NCBI GenBank assembly: GCA_013306675.1
Contig: JABLUY010000169.1
Span: 1 to 64,000, forward strand
From: Thraustochytrium sp. TN22
Taxonomy: Eukaryota; Sar; Bigyra; Thraustochytrida; Thraustochytriidae
Length of the DNA stretch: 64,000 nucleotides
Direction: 5' to 3'
The position numbers and the translations under genes are program-made. Positions 1 through 9,746 of the stretch are shown here, one piece after another (position 1 is the stretch's first letter; each line of letters opens with the position of its first letter). The notes under the pieces are model-generated. The model searched no databases. It saw nothing but the letters and a program-made list of their open reading frames with translations, and was not told where the DNA came from.

Positions 1-177
1 GGCGCTGGGCGGCGGCGGCAGCGGGGGCGCGGGGCGCGGCGGCGGCGGCGGCGCGGCGGCGGCGGCGCGGCGCGGCGCGGCGCGGCGCGACAGACGGTAC
101 GGCGCGACGCGGAGGCGCAGGCGCAGGCGCCGCAGGGCGCGGCGCTCAAGGACAGCGAGCAGCGCGCGGAGGGCGCG
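1..177. other. GC-rich leader region with GGCGC pentamers
   Basis: This is GC-only low-complexity DNA upstream of the first gene. It includes about five perfect GGCGC units around positions 64-89. It is probably the 5' UTR or promoter of the gene that starts at 178. An upstream exon outside the window cannot be excluded. Confidence 0.5.
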
Positions 178-3100
178 ATGGACGGGAGCGAGGAGCAGCA
201 GCGCGCGCGCGCGGAGGTGCTGGAGGACGACCTGGCCAGGCTGCGCGAGGTGGACGACCTGCTGGACCAGGTGGAGCGCGACGAGGCCAGCAGCGGCACG
301 CTGAGCAAGAGCCACACGGGCGCGCTGGCGTGCGCGGTGCCGGGGCTGGGAAAGCTCCTGGCGGCGTGCTTCGGGCCGAGGAGCGGCAGCGGCAGCGGCA
401 GCGGCAGCGGCAGCGGCAGCGGCAGCGTCGCTCTGAGCGATGCGCACCACGGGCACTCGCTCGGCGTGACGGGCGGCGGCACGGGCGGCGGCAAGGCGGT
501 GCTGGCGGCGGCGGCGGCGGCGTTGGCGGCACCGCTGCGGCACTCCGTGCAGCGCCGCAAGACGAGCATGACGGGCGGCGAGTCGGCGGCCGAGAGCTAC
601 GATTTCTGCGAAATGTGCTCGACGCAACTGGGCGAGGATGGGCAGTGCCCGGAGTGCGCAGAGCGGCACGCGGCGCTGGATCGCGAGGAGTCGCTGCCGT
701 CCGATGAGCTGGCGCCGCTGTCGCGGCTGTCGGTGTCTCGGCGCGCTCGCATGCGGCGCGCGACGCTGGCCAAGTTCGAAGGCACGCTCAAGCACGCGGC
801 GCGGCGGCGCATCAACACAATGGACGCCGGCTTCCGGCGGCGGCTGCAGGATGCGCGGCGCACCTTTGAGGACGAGAACGCGCAGCGGCGTCTGGACCGC
901 GCGCGCACGCTGCGCACGGAGTTCTTCGCAGGCGAGCCCATGCACGACATGTTGCAGGCGCTGCGCGCCGTGGGGCCCGAGTCGGACGTCTTCACGGAGT
1001 TGCGGCGCGAGGAGTCGCCGCGGCGACACGAGCGATCCTCCACGCAGGGCAGCGTGGGCACAGAGGACGTGGTGGATATTCCCGAGGAGGACGAGGAGCT
1101 GTACAACCGCGATATTGACGAGTACCTGGCGGAGTCGCTGGAGCGCATGCGGCGCAACCAGGCACTGCTGGCCAAGGGCGAGAAGCAGCTGCAGCTGGCG
1201 CGCATTAAGCACATCAAGGTGATGCGGACCAACCTGCTCACGGAGCAAGCCAAGCTCATTGCGCGTGTGCGCGCGCAGAGCAAGGCGGTCATCAAGGGCC
1301 TGCGCAAGCACGTGGCCGAGCTCACGGCCGGGCTCAAGAAGAAGCTGCACGAGGACGACGCTGACGCTGACGCAGAGGCCGTCTTTGCGGACGTGGACGC
1401 CATCTCCGAGGCGTACTGCCGGTCTTCGGTGGCGGGCCGTGGCGGCAGCGTGGCGGAGATGGCGGACGCGGAGGCCGACGCCTTCGACGAAGTTGCGGCG
1501 CGCGAGCGGGCGCGCATGGAGCGCGCGCAGCAGGTGCTGCAGCAGCGCTTCGAGGCGCGCCTGGGCCGCCTGCAGGAGGAGCTGGCCACCACGATTGGGC
1601 ACCTCAATGACCTCGAGCTCGAGCAGTACTACCCCAAGGCGATGAACTGGAAGGTGCGACTCAACTCAGGTGACGGCATGTTCATCGGCATGCGCGACAT
1701 TGACCTGGAGGTCCTGGACGCTGACATTGAGATGGGCCGCGGCGTAGAGTTCGACACGGTCGAGCTCAACGTGACCAACATCACCGCCATCATTGGCATT
1801 TACCAGTTTTCCATCGACGGCAGCACGGTGCAGTCGAAGCTGCTGCGGGGCCTGCTGACGCCGACCGTGAACCGCCTTGACCTGCAGCTCGGCGGCACCT
1901 GGAGCCTCAAGTTGCGCTTCCAAAAGGGCGAAGATAGTCCGGACCACCGTCCGCAGTGGATCAAGGAGAGCAGCCACTTTGAGCTGCAGCTCACCAAGCA
2001 AATGACCGGCGCCAGCCTCGTGCGCCTGCCTGACCGTATCGTGCGCTGGCTCACCACGCAGCTCATCCCGCAGGTCATCTCGAACGCCGTCATGCTCAAC
2101 CTGCCAACCCGCCTTGGCGCCTTCTTCCAGCACCAGCAGAACTACCTGCGCGTGGTGGGCGCCATCAAGCTTCGCGGCGAGATTCCGCCGCGCGTCTGGA
2201 CCGCGCCGCTCGTAGCGCCCACGGCCTCGGGCGAGCTGGCGCGGCGCGCCATGGGCCTCACCTCCGAGGAGGCCGTGCTGCTGGACCTCTTGCTGCGCGG
2301 CGACCTGGCCACGACGGCCGGCTTCCACCGCAAGTCCGTCAGCATCTACCGCCTGTACAAGTGGCGCCTGCAGTACGCGTCCATTCCCATCGCGCGCCTG
2401 GAGAAGATCCTGGGCGAGGTGGAGAATGACCAGCAGCTGCGCGCGCACATTGAGGACTCCGAGTCGCTCAGCCCGCCCAATGGCTGGCTGCTGCAGCTCA
2501 TCACACGCGTCTGCGAGCTCGCGCGCAAGCCCGTGTCCTTCGAGCTCGAGATTTACAATCTTGAGGCCGACATTAACGTGCAGCAGGCCATCGCCATTGG
2601 CACCGGCATGCACCTGGACACCCTCGAGCACGAGGCCGAGGTCGCGCTCGGCCGCCGCGCGCAGCTGGCCGCGCAGAAAAAGGTCGAGGTCGCCAAGTCC
2701 ACCGTCGCTGGCATCGAGCGAGGCGTGCGCTACGCTGCCTCGCTGCTGGCCGACAGGATCTCCATGGACCTGCGCGCCGGCCTCACGGGCGGCCTCACCT
2801 CGGGCATCATCATGGCGCACCTGTCCAACTTGGTTGCGACCCTGTGCCTGCCGGAGAACTTCGAATGGAGCCAGCTCTTGGGCATCGCACCCATCACCTC
2901 CAAGGGCTTCAACCTTACCGTCATGGGCCAGGCCGGTCCGGGCGACACGGAATACACGCTCAGCGCCAAGCACCGCTTCATCGACCCGTCCGAGTATCCC
3001 TTTCAAACGCCGCCGGACGAGGACGCGCGCGCTACGATCCGCGATATGCGCCTCATGCTTTTCCCGCCCGACGCGCCCCGCGGCACGGTGCGCCTCACGG

Positions 3101-3597
3101 GCGAGTCCATCCGCGCCTCTCTGTACATGGCCACGCTCGGCGAGGCGACCTATCCGCTGCCGGACGACGTGGCCTCGGAGGACGGCGACAGCCTCGCGCT
3201 GGCCGATGCGGACGCCGGCGCGGGCGGGCCTGGCGCCGCTCTGCCCCCGGAGGAGCCAGAGGACACCGACTCGCAGGTCGAGGAGCTTCTCCAGCGCTCG
3301 CGCACGCTCGTCTCGGACTTGTGGTCGCGCTACAACGCGGCGCAGGTCGAAGTCGCCGGCGAGCGCTCGCAGGACTCTACGCCCGAGCACCCGAACCTGC
3401 CGGGTTTCATGACGGACGAGAACCACGACCTGTTCTTCGATGTGCGTGGCATCAAGCTTGAGATCGTGCGCGAGATTGGCAAGGACCTTCGCCCCACGAT
3501 TCGCGTCGCGATGAGCAACAGCTCCGAGGACCTCGATCCGGGCGCCACGATTGCGTCGGCGCATTCCCGCTTCACCCTCTCGGAGTATTTTGCCTGA
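178..3597 (+). CDS. Uncharacterised 1139-aa protein: Cys knuckle, coiled coils, possible lipid-binding (TULIP-like) region
   Basis: I do not recognise this as a named family. Seen in the sequence: an acidic N-terminus; a Gly-Ser run at residues ~70-84 encoded by a GGCAGC hexamer repeat; and a CxxC...CxxC knuckle (CEMC...CPEC, residues ~144-158) that could bind zinc. Charged heptad-like stretches typical of coiled coil follow between residues ~200 and 480. A long region of about 480-970 consists of alternating hydrophobic strands and contains WKVRLNSGDGMFIGM, DTVELNVTNI and GTWSLKLRFQ. The strand-rich pattern, with an amphipathic helix after it (LTTQLIPQVISNAVM), recalls BPI/SMP (TULIP) lipid-transfer modules; that is inference and not a motif match. 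No signal peptide or TM segment is visible. The downstream gene is convergent. The ATG at 178 is the first in a long open frame, and the codon use is consistent throughout. Confidence 0.8.
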   Translation: MDGSEEQQRARAEVLEDDLARLREVDDLLDQVERDEASSGTLSKSHTGALACAVPGLGKLLAACFGPRSGSGSGSGSGSGSGSVALSDAHHGHSLGVTGGGTGGGKAVLAAAAAALAAPLRHSVQRRKTSMTGGESAAESYDFCEMCSTQLGEDGQCPECAERHAALDREESLPSDELAPLSRLSVSRRARMRRATLAKFEGTLKHAARRRINTMDAGFRRRLQDARRTFEDENAQRRLDRARTLRTEFFAGEPMHDMLQALRAVGPESDVFTELRREESPRRHERSSTQGSVGTEDVVDIPEEDEELYNRDIDEYLAESLERMRRNQALLAKGEKQLQLARIKHIKVMRTNLLTEQAKLIARVRAQSKAVIKGLRKHVAELTAGLKKKLHEDDADADAEAVFADVDAISEAYCRSSVAGRGGSVAEMADAEADAFDEVAARERARMERAQQVLQQRFEARLGRLQEELATTIGHLNDLELEQYYPKAMNWKVRLNSGDGMFIGMRDIDLEVLDADIEMGRGVEFDTVELNVTNITAIIGIYQFSIDGSTVQSKLLRGLLTPTVNRLDLQLGGTWSLKLRFQKGEDSPDHRPQWIKESSHFELQLTKQMTGASLVRLPDRIVRWLTTQLIPQVISNAVMLNLPTRLGAFFQHQQNYLRVVGAIKLRGEIPPRVWTAPLVAPTASGELARRAMGLTSEEAVLLDLLLRGDLATTAGFHRKSVSIYRLYKWRLQYASIPIARLEKILGEVENDQQLRAHIEDSESLSPPNGWLLQLITRVCELARKPVSFELEIYNLEADINVQQAIAIGTGMHLDTLEHEAEVALGRRAQLAAQKKVEVAKSTVAGIERGVRYAASLLADRISMDLRAGLTGGLTSGIIMAHLSNLVATLCLPENFEWSQLLGIAPITSKGFNLTVMGQAGPGDTEYTLSAKHRFIDPSEYPFQTPPDEDARATIRDMRLMLFPPDAPRGTVRLTGESIRASLYMATLGEATYPLPDDVASEDGDSLALADADAGAGGPGAALPPEEPEDTDSQVEELLQRSRTLVSDLWSRYNAAQVEVAGERSQDSTPEHPNLPGFMTDENHDLFFDVRGIKLEIVREIGKDLRPTIRVAMSNSSEDLDPGATIASAHSRFTLSEYFA
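383..427 (+). repeat. GGCAGC hexamer repeat (in-frame Gly-Ser tract)
   Basis: There are about seven tandem GGCAGC units inside the first gene. The 6-bp period keeps the reading frame and gives (GS)n. This is in line with coding repeats in this window having periods of 3 or 6. Confidence 0.85.
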
Positions 3598-4262
3598 TGG
3601 AGACGGGTCTGGCCGTGCGTGACGTTCGTGCGTGACGTTCGACGGGGCCATCTGCTGGTTGGTGCTCTCATCCTGCCCGCGTCTCTCTCTTCTCTCTCTC
3701 TCTCTCTTGGTGTTCTCTCTCTGCCAGTGTCTGTCTTTCTGCTGCTGTGTCCCCTTTTGTGTATCGCCGCCGCGCAGCGCGGCCTGCGCGTTATCAAGAC
3801 CAATACATACATTTTGCTGTTGCTCATTTTTGGAAAGCGAGAGAGCGAAAAGAATGAAAGAATGCTTGCTTGGTGGCGATAGATGTGAAGTACTCTGGCA
3901 TCCATCGAGTGAGATCGCCCATTTCATCGGTTCCGCTCTTCTCTTGGAATGGGAGCTGAGCGCGCCTGCTAACTTGCCCGCTTGCTTGCTTGCTTGCTTG
4001 TTCGCGTACTTGCATACCAGCCTCTCGCGGCAAGGCGAGAGGGCGGCGAAGCCGAAACGAGCCAAGGATCGGGAGTGGGTGCGTTTGCATCAGGGTCAGT
4101 TCAAGGACGTCCATTGACGGGACGAGCATGTTTGTGTGCGTGAAGGCAGGGGCGGCATGCATGCACCAGGCATGCCGGCAGACGGGCGGGCAGTGAAGAG
4201 GAGAGGTGATGAGATGAGATGGAGCTCTGGAGTGACGATGCAGCGGAATGCAACGCGCGACG
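3598..4262. other. Convergent intergenic/3' UTR region
   Basis: This 665-bp stretch lies between two convergent stop codons. Its GC content is lower than the flanks. It carries a TC-rich tract (about 3681-3722), a TTGC tetramer run (about 3977-4002) and many T-rich stretches, consistent with 3' UTRs on both strands. I see no supported coding frame. Confidence 0.6.
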
Positions 4263-5720
4263 TCAGGGTCCTTCTGGCGCATGGAGGACGGCCCGCGCCA
4301 AGCGGGCGCAGTCCTCGAGGTCCATGAAGTCGCAAATCATGGCGACCAGGTCGTCCGAGAGCGCCGCGAGGTGGCGGCGCGCGGCGGCGCGCCTCGAGTC
4401 GGCGGTCGCAGCAGCGCCTGCAGACGGCTTGGCATTACACCGGCCGAGAGGCCGGAAACCGGGCGGGCTGGGGGCGCGTGCCAGCCCGAGCGGAGGGGCG
4501 GCGGCGGCGGCGGCTTGCGAGGATGCAGTCGCAGGCAGGTTCGCGAGGCGATGCCGCGCAGGGGTGGACGTCGCCGAGACGGGCGTGCCAGACGGCAACG
4601 AGGCGGGCGAGAGCGGGCTGGCGCCGACAATGGGCGCGTAGGGCGAGGTGAGCGTGGGCACGACCACCGTGAGGCGTGCGAGCTTCTTGCGCTGTGCCGG
4701 CAGCAGACGCCCGGGCGTGGAGAGCGAGGCCTCCGGGAACTCGAACGCAAAGGCCTCATCGCCCATGGGTGAGGACTGGGGCGTGGTGTCGGGCGTCATG
4801 GTGGCTGAGCCAACTGAGGCAAAGTCCTCACTGGCGATGGAGAGCGGGCTGTGCAGCGGCGCAAAGCCGCGTGCGCCACGCGCCGCGGCCATGGCCGCCG
4901 CCGAGGCCGCCACGTTGAGCGTCTCGTGCTTGTGCGCGGCAGCGGCAGCGGCGTCCACTCGATGGAGCAGGCGCTCCGGCTTGGGCACGAGCACATGGGC
5001 CTCGAGAGCGGGCGCCTGGCTGGAGAGCGCGGGTGGCGGCGGCGGCGGCAGGCCGGGCGGCGGGAACGCCCTGCCGGGGCGCACCTCGGGCGAGGGCGAG
5101 GGCGAGGGCGTGGGCTGCTCGGGGCGGGACCCAGCAATGCTCTCGGTGGGTGTGGGTGTGCGCATCCCTCGATCGCGCGGTGTGACGGGCGGCGTGGTGA
5201 CGGTGGAGCTGGCCGAGGTGCTGCGCGGCGAGGCCCCCGACGGCGCGCGGCTGGGCGTCGCAGGTTCCTCGGGGCTGACGATCTTGGAGATCTTCTGCAG
5301 CATGCGCCGGCCCTCGGGCGTGGTCGTCAGCTTGTAGAGTTCCGGGTCGTTGTCGGCCTCCGCCGTGCGCACGTGGTTGAGGCACTGGCTCCAGTTCAAG
5401 AAGCGCTCCTTGCACGCCTTGCAAAAGTACTTGGCTGCTGCGCCTCCGCCACCTCCGCCGCCTGCGCGCGGCGAGGGCTGCGCGGCTCTGTCCGATGCCG
5501 CCATGGCCGGCTGTTGCGCTTGCGGCTGAGGCTTGGAGATGGTCTTGCCCGTGGAGCTGGTGCTGGTGCTGTTGCTGTTGCTGGGCGTCACCTTGCGCGT
5601 GCGGCCCATGTCGTCGTCGTCGTCTTCAGCGGCGGTCACCACTACCTGCTGTTGCTGCTGTTGCTGCTGCTGTTGCGAGACCCCCCGCGCTTCGGCGGCC
5701 CTCATCCACCGGCGGCCCAC
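4263..5720 (-). CDS. Zinc-finger-like protein with a C-terminal F-box-like motif
   Basis: A 485-residue, low-complexity protein. Order: a polyQ run (residues ~16-25, from CTG/TTG codons at 5650-5680), a DDDDD patch, a Ser/Thr-rich segment, then one zinc-finger-like unit at ~97-118 (FCKACKERF...CLNH), which shows C-x2-C and a His but no clear fourth ligand. A long Pro/Ser/Ala-rich region follows. The C-terminus (LSDDLVAMICDFMDLEDCARLARA) looks like the first two thirds of an F-box, and the protein then ends 9 residues later. An F-box would imply SCF ubiquitin-ligase recruitment, but it is short and the call is tentative. The start is uncertain: ATG at 5720, or ATG at 5609 after the polyQ. The gene is convergent with the one before it. 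Confidence 0.65.
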   Translation of the reverse strand: MGRRWMRAAEARGVSQQQQQQQQQQVVVTAAEDDDDDMGRTRKVTPSNSNSTSTSSTGKTISKPQPQAQQPAMAASDRAAQPSPRAGGGGGGGAAAKYFCKACKERFLNWSQCLNHVRTAEADNDPELYKLTTTPEGRRMLQKISKIVSPEEPATPSRAPSGASPRSTSASSTVTTPPVTPRDRGMRTPTPTESIAGSRPEQPTPSPSPSPEVRPGRAFPPPGLPPPPPPALSSQAPALEAHVLVPKPERLLHRVDAAAAAAHKHETLNVAASAAAMAAARGARGFAPLHSPLSIASEDFASVGSATMTPDTTPQSSPMGDEAFAFEFPEASLSTPGRLLPAQRKKLARLTVVVPTLTSPYAPIVGASPLSPASLPSGTPVSATSTPARHRLANLPATASSQAAAAAAPPLGLARAPSPPGFRPLGRCNAKPSAGAAATADSRRAAARRHLAALSDDLVAMICDFMDLEDCARLARAVLHAPEGP

Positions 5721-5767
5721 GCCGCGCCCGACCGGGCTCTGCTGCTACTCCTGCCGCTGCCGCCGCC

Positions 5768-5801
5768 GCAGCGCAGCGCAGCGCAGCGCAGCGCAGCGCA
5801 G
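5768..5801. repeat. GCGCA pentanucleotide array
   Basis: About six tandem copies of a GCGCA/CAGCG unit, immediately upstream of the zinc-finger gene's start (5720, minus strand). Confidence 0.85.
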
Positions 5802-8239
5802 TACGGGTCGGCCTGTGAAAGCAAGCGCTGGCCTCCGCCGACGCCCTCCCTGATCCTGACGAGCCACCACGAGCCACGTCACGGCACACCCGGGTTAGAA
5901 ACCGGCCGGGGGGGGGGGGGCGCCGCTCCACTCAGGCCGCGGCCGCCTGCGGCGCTCCAGGCCCGCGCCACGCCGCACGCGAAGCGAGCGCGCGAGGGTC
6001 CTCCGCAGCAGCGCTACGAGTACGGCCGCCGCTCCTTCGCTTCGAGTCGCGTGCCGCAGCCCGAGTGGCCGCGATCCGAGTGGCCGCGAGCCAGGCACGG
6101 GTCGCCGCGGCGCCGCGCAGAGGTGAGCGGCCCCTGCGCTGCGCTGCGACGCGCTGCGACGCAACGCAAGGTGGCGCGCCGCGCGGCGATGCAGAGAAAC
6201 ACGCGCGCGCTGCGCGCTGCGCGCTGCGCTCCGCGCTCCGCGCGCTGCGCTCGGCGCGCCGCGGCGCTCGGCGCGGCCTGCCAGACTGCGCCTGCGGGCC
6301 TGGCCACCCGGCGGGGTCCCTGGGAACCGCGGCTCGGGTCTCGCGCGCCGGGCGGTCACTCGGGCGCGCGGACGCCCCAGCGCGAGCGGCCTGCCAATCG
6401 ACCGAATCGATCGATCAATCGATCGATGGATCACTCGCAGCCCGCGACGCCGCCCGCGCTGCGCTGCGCTGCGCTGCGGCGCGCTGCGCCGCGCGGCCGC
6501 CCGCCGGGCTCGCGCGGCCGGCTCCGCGCCCGCCGAGGTCGCGCCCCTGGCGCCGGCAGCAGCGCAGCGCTCGCTGGCCGCGATGCCGCACGGCGAGGGA
6601 GGCTGGGCTGGCCTGGGCTGGGCTGCTGCCGCGGTTGGCTCGCCAGTGCGTGCGTGCGTGCGTGGCTGCGCGCGCTGGGCTGGGCTCTCGCCCCGCCCGT
6701 GCCGTGCGCGGCGCCTCTCCCCGCGCCCGCCTCCTCCTCCTCCGCCTCGCCGCCCGCGCTGCGCCCCGCGCCGCGTCGCGTCGCCGCGCGCGCGCGCTCC
6801 CGATCGCGCAATGGATGAAGGATGCCCGCGACGGATGGATGGATGGATGCGATGCCTGCCGTGCCCGCCGATGCGGATGCCCCCCGCTGCCGCGCGCCCG
6901 CCGGCCGGCCGGCCGCGCGCCGCCCCGCCGCCGCCGCCGCCGCCCGCGGCGCGCCCGCTGGCCTGCTGGCGTCCGCTGCCGCCGCGCCGCGCCGCGCGCG
7001 CGCTGTTAGCCTCTGCCGCGCGCCGCCGCCAAGCAGCAGGCGGCAGCAGCAGCAGGTGCCGCCAGCTAGCTAGTAGCTATTAGCTATTAGATAGCAGCTA
7101 GCAGGAGGGCGGGCACCAGCGCAGACGCAGGGAGAGAGGCCGCCGCCGCCGCCGCGGCAGCCGCGGCCGCGGCCGGCGCGCGGGCTCCGGCCGCGGCCGC
7201 CGCCGCCGCCGCCGGCGGCGGGCGAGGCGGGCGGGCGGGCGAGCGAGGCGGGCGAGGCGAGCGAGGCCGGCGCCGGCGGCAAGGGAGCCGCTCGTGCGGG
7301 CCCTGGCAAAAATCAGAGCCCGCAGCAGCGCTGGAGGCTGCGGGCCTCTGCCTCCCCCCGCGAGCCGAGGCGCCACTGGCGAGGCGCCGCGACCGGGGAG
7401 CGGGCCGTGCGGGGGGGAGGAGCGGCGGAGGAGCGGGGAGGGAGGGAGGTGCGGGGGGGGACGCCACTGGGAGAGGGCGCGCGGAAGACGACCCGGGAGC
7501 GCGGGGATCGCACGTGAAACACTGCGACCTAGGAGGGCAGGGGAGGGAGGGGGCGGAGAGGGGAGGGTGCGGGGCGCGTGCACAGAATCGGTGCGGGGCC
7601 AGCGCGGCGAGTGGCAGGGGGGGCGCACTGGCGGGCGGGTCGACTGGACGTGCAACGGGGGTCCAGTGGAGGGGGTCTGGGGCTCGCGCCGGGGTGGCCG
7701 CGCTGTCACCAGACGGACCTCGCGCTCGTCGCGGCTGGGCCTCGCACCGCGCCGCGTCCCGTGCGAGACGCGCGCTCCCCAGGCCAAGCCCGCCCCAGCG
7801 AACGCAGGCGCACACCCCCTCCGCCGCGAGGACGGCCGGCATCCCATCACTGCGGCCATGGCGCGCCATGGCCACTGATCATGACCAGCTCTGACCACTG
7901 CGCTATCTCGCCTCGCCCCAGCTCGCCTCGCCTCACCAAGCATGTCAATGCACGGCATGTCTGTCAAAGCTCGTCTCCGAGTCTTCATCCTCGTCCTCGT
8001 TCAACTTGAAGTTTTTGCCTCTCGTCGTCTCCCGTGCGCCTCGCTGCGCCTCTGCCAGCCAGTGCGCGCTGCCAGCTGTGCGAGCGCCGAGGAACCTGCC
8101 TGTGTCACGTGAGCGCGCCGTGCAGTGCCGTGCAGTGCCCCGCGGCCCAGCCAAGCGCGGCCAGCCCGAACTCGAACTTGAAGTTGAACTTGAAGCACGG
8201 CCAGACTCGGGCGAGCTGAGTCGCCGGCCAGGCTGACTG

Positions 8240-8295
8240 ACTCGGACTCGGACTCGGACTCGGACTCGGACCCGGACTCGGACTCGGACTCGGAC
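8240..8295. repeat. GGACTC hexanucleotide array
   Basis: About nine near-perfect GGACTC units, with one variant (GGACCC). The array is intergenic. Confidence 0.85.
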
Positions 8296-8544
8296 AGGAC
8301 ATTGACACAGTTTGCAGCCTGAGATGACAGCGGGTGTCAGTCAGAGACCTGCACGCAGCAAGGCACTCGGCGCGCGCCGCGGCCCGGCAGCCAGGCGGGC
8401 AGGGCAGGAACCAGCGCGCAGCACGGCCTGGGCCACTGGCAGGCTGGGCGGCCTGGCCCGCGGCGGGCGGGCCGACTCGGAGCTGGCGCGCGGCACCGTG
8501 ACGGCGGAGCGCTGCCGCCCGGTGGTCGGCCTCAGGCCGGCGAG

Positions 8545-8615
8545 GAGTCGAGTCGAGTCGAGTCGAGTCGAGTCGAGTCGAGTCGAGTCGAGCCGAGTCG
8601 AGCCGAGGCGAGTCG
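8545..8615. repeat. GTCGA pentanucleotide array
   Basis: About ten perfect GAGTC/GTCGA units, decaying into variants (GCCGA, GGCGA) toward the right end. This is a typical pattern of an ageing microsatellite. Confidence 0.85.
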
Positions 8616-8891
8616 AGTGGGGTCGGTCGGGGCGAGTCGAGTCCAGCCTGAGGCGTCGCAGGCGAGGCGAGGCGACTCGGACCCGGAGGCGAGGCGGGGC
8701 GAGTCGGCCGCGCGCGGTGGGGTGGGGCGCGGGGCGGGGCGGCGCCAGCGTGCCCCACTGCACTGCACGGCACCGCACTGGCAGGCCGCCGGGCTTCAGC
8801 AGTGCCTCCGCAAGTGCCTCAGCCAGTGCGGCGCAGACTGACTCTGCCGGTGGAGGGAAGGAACTTGCAGAGGCCGGGGCCGCGCGTGCGT

Positions 8892-9461
8892 GGCAAGGCA
8901 AGGCAAGGCGCAAGGCAAGGCAAGGCAAGGCAAGGCAAGGCAAGGCAAGGCAAGGCAAGGCAAGGCAAGGCAAGGCAAGGCAAGGCAAGGCAAGGCAAGG
9001 CAAGGCAAGGCAAGGCAAGGCAAGGCAAGGCAAGGCAAGGCAAGGCAAGGCAAGGCAAGGCAAGGCAAGGCAAGGCAAGGCAAGGCAAGGCAAGGCAAGG
9101 CAAGGCAAGGCAAGGCAAGGCAAGGCAAGGCAAGGCAAGGCAAGGCAAGGCAAGGCAAGGCAAGGCAAGGCAAGGCAAGGCAAGGCAAGGCAAGGCAAGG
9201 CAAGGCAAGGCAAGGCAAGGCAAGGCAAGGCAAGGCAAGGCAAGGCAAGGCAAGGCAAGGCAAGGCAAGGCAAGGCAAGGCAAGGCAAGGCAAGGCAAGG
9301 CAAGGCAAGGCAAGGCAAGGCAAGGCAAGGCAAGGCAAGGCAAGGCAAGGCAAGGCAAGGCAAGGCAAGGCAAGGCAAGGCAAGGCAAGGCAAGGCAAGG
9401 CAAGGCAAGGCAAGGCAAGGCAAGGCAAGGCAAGGCAAGGCAAGGCAAGGCAAGGCAAGGG
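8892..9461. repeat. 570-bp GGCAA pentanucleotide minisatellite (~114 units)
   Basis: This is an uninterrupted run of GGCAA (equivalently AAGGC) apart from one irregularity near 8909-8911. No unit variant is visible over more than 540 bp. The unit has no stop codon in any frame on either strand, so it opens long artefactual frames (GKARQ on plus, CLALP on minus). It sits downstream of the ATR stop codon. Such homogeneity means recent expansion or assembly collapse/extension, so the true copy number may differ. Confidence 0.97.
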
Positions 9462-9595
9462 AGCCTCCGTCGGGTCGTCGCCCGTCCGGCCCCGTCGAGC
9501 CTCCGTCGTCGCCCGTCCGGCCCCGTCGAGCCTCCGTCGTCGCCAGTCGAGCCTCCGTCGTCGCCCGTCGAGGCTCCGTCAAGAGCAGCCTGCGG
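9461..9595. repeat. Degenerate short tandem units next to the GGCAA array
   Basis: Related segments begin with GAGCCTCCGTC and continue GTCGCCCGTC(CGGCCCCGTC). They recur four to five times with lengths of about 18-31 bp. Confidence 0.7.
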
Positions 9596-9746
9596 GTGCC
9601 CCCTGCGAGCGGACACGTGCCGGGCGTCCTCCTGCGAAAATCTCGAGACGCCGCTGAGCTGCTGGCAGTGCTGGTGCCACTGGTGCGAGTAAAACATGCT
9701 TGAAGGACACAGTTTGTGATGATTGTGATTCGACTTGGTTGCAAAA

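Larger units (their letters stand above)
5721..9746. other. Four-kb gene-free block of low-complexity, repeat-rich DNA
   Basis: No reading frame here has a recognisable domain. The long open frames on both strands are products of extreme GC content or of stop-free simple repeats. Contents in order: GCGCA pentamers, a 13-G run at 5908-5920, ATCG tetramers at about 6403-6430, GCC-rich tracts, TAGC-type repeats at 7067-7100, GGACTC hexamers, GTCGA pentamers, the long GGCAA array, and degenerate 31-bp-like units. It contains the promoter of the zinc-finger gene at the left edge and the 3' end of ATR at the right. Confidence 0.7.

Noticed and set aside
1666-4065. 799-codon minus-strand frame antisense to the first gene
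   Set aside because: Shadow of the GC-rich plus-strand gene; no domain, and the plus frame has clear protein-like character.
4851-6818. 655-codon plus-strand frame antisense to the zinc-finger gene
   Set aside because: Arg/Ala/Pro low-complexity and no domain; product of GC content.
7087-7988. Two long minus-strand frames in the GC-rich block
   Set aside because: Pro/Arg/Ala-rich composition without any domain, overlapping each other in different frames; explained by high GC content.
8312-9703. Long frames on both strands across the GGCAA array (GKARQ and CLALP repeats)
   Set aside because: The pentamer has no stop codon in any frame, so the frames are an artefact of the repeat.
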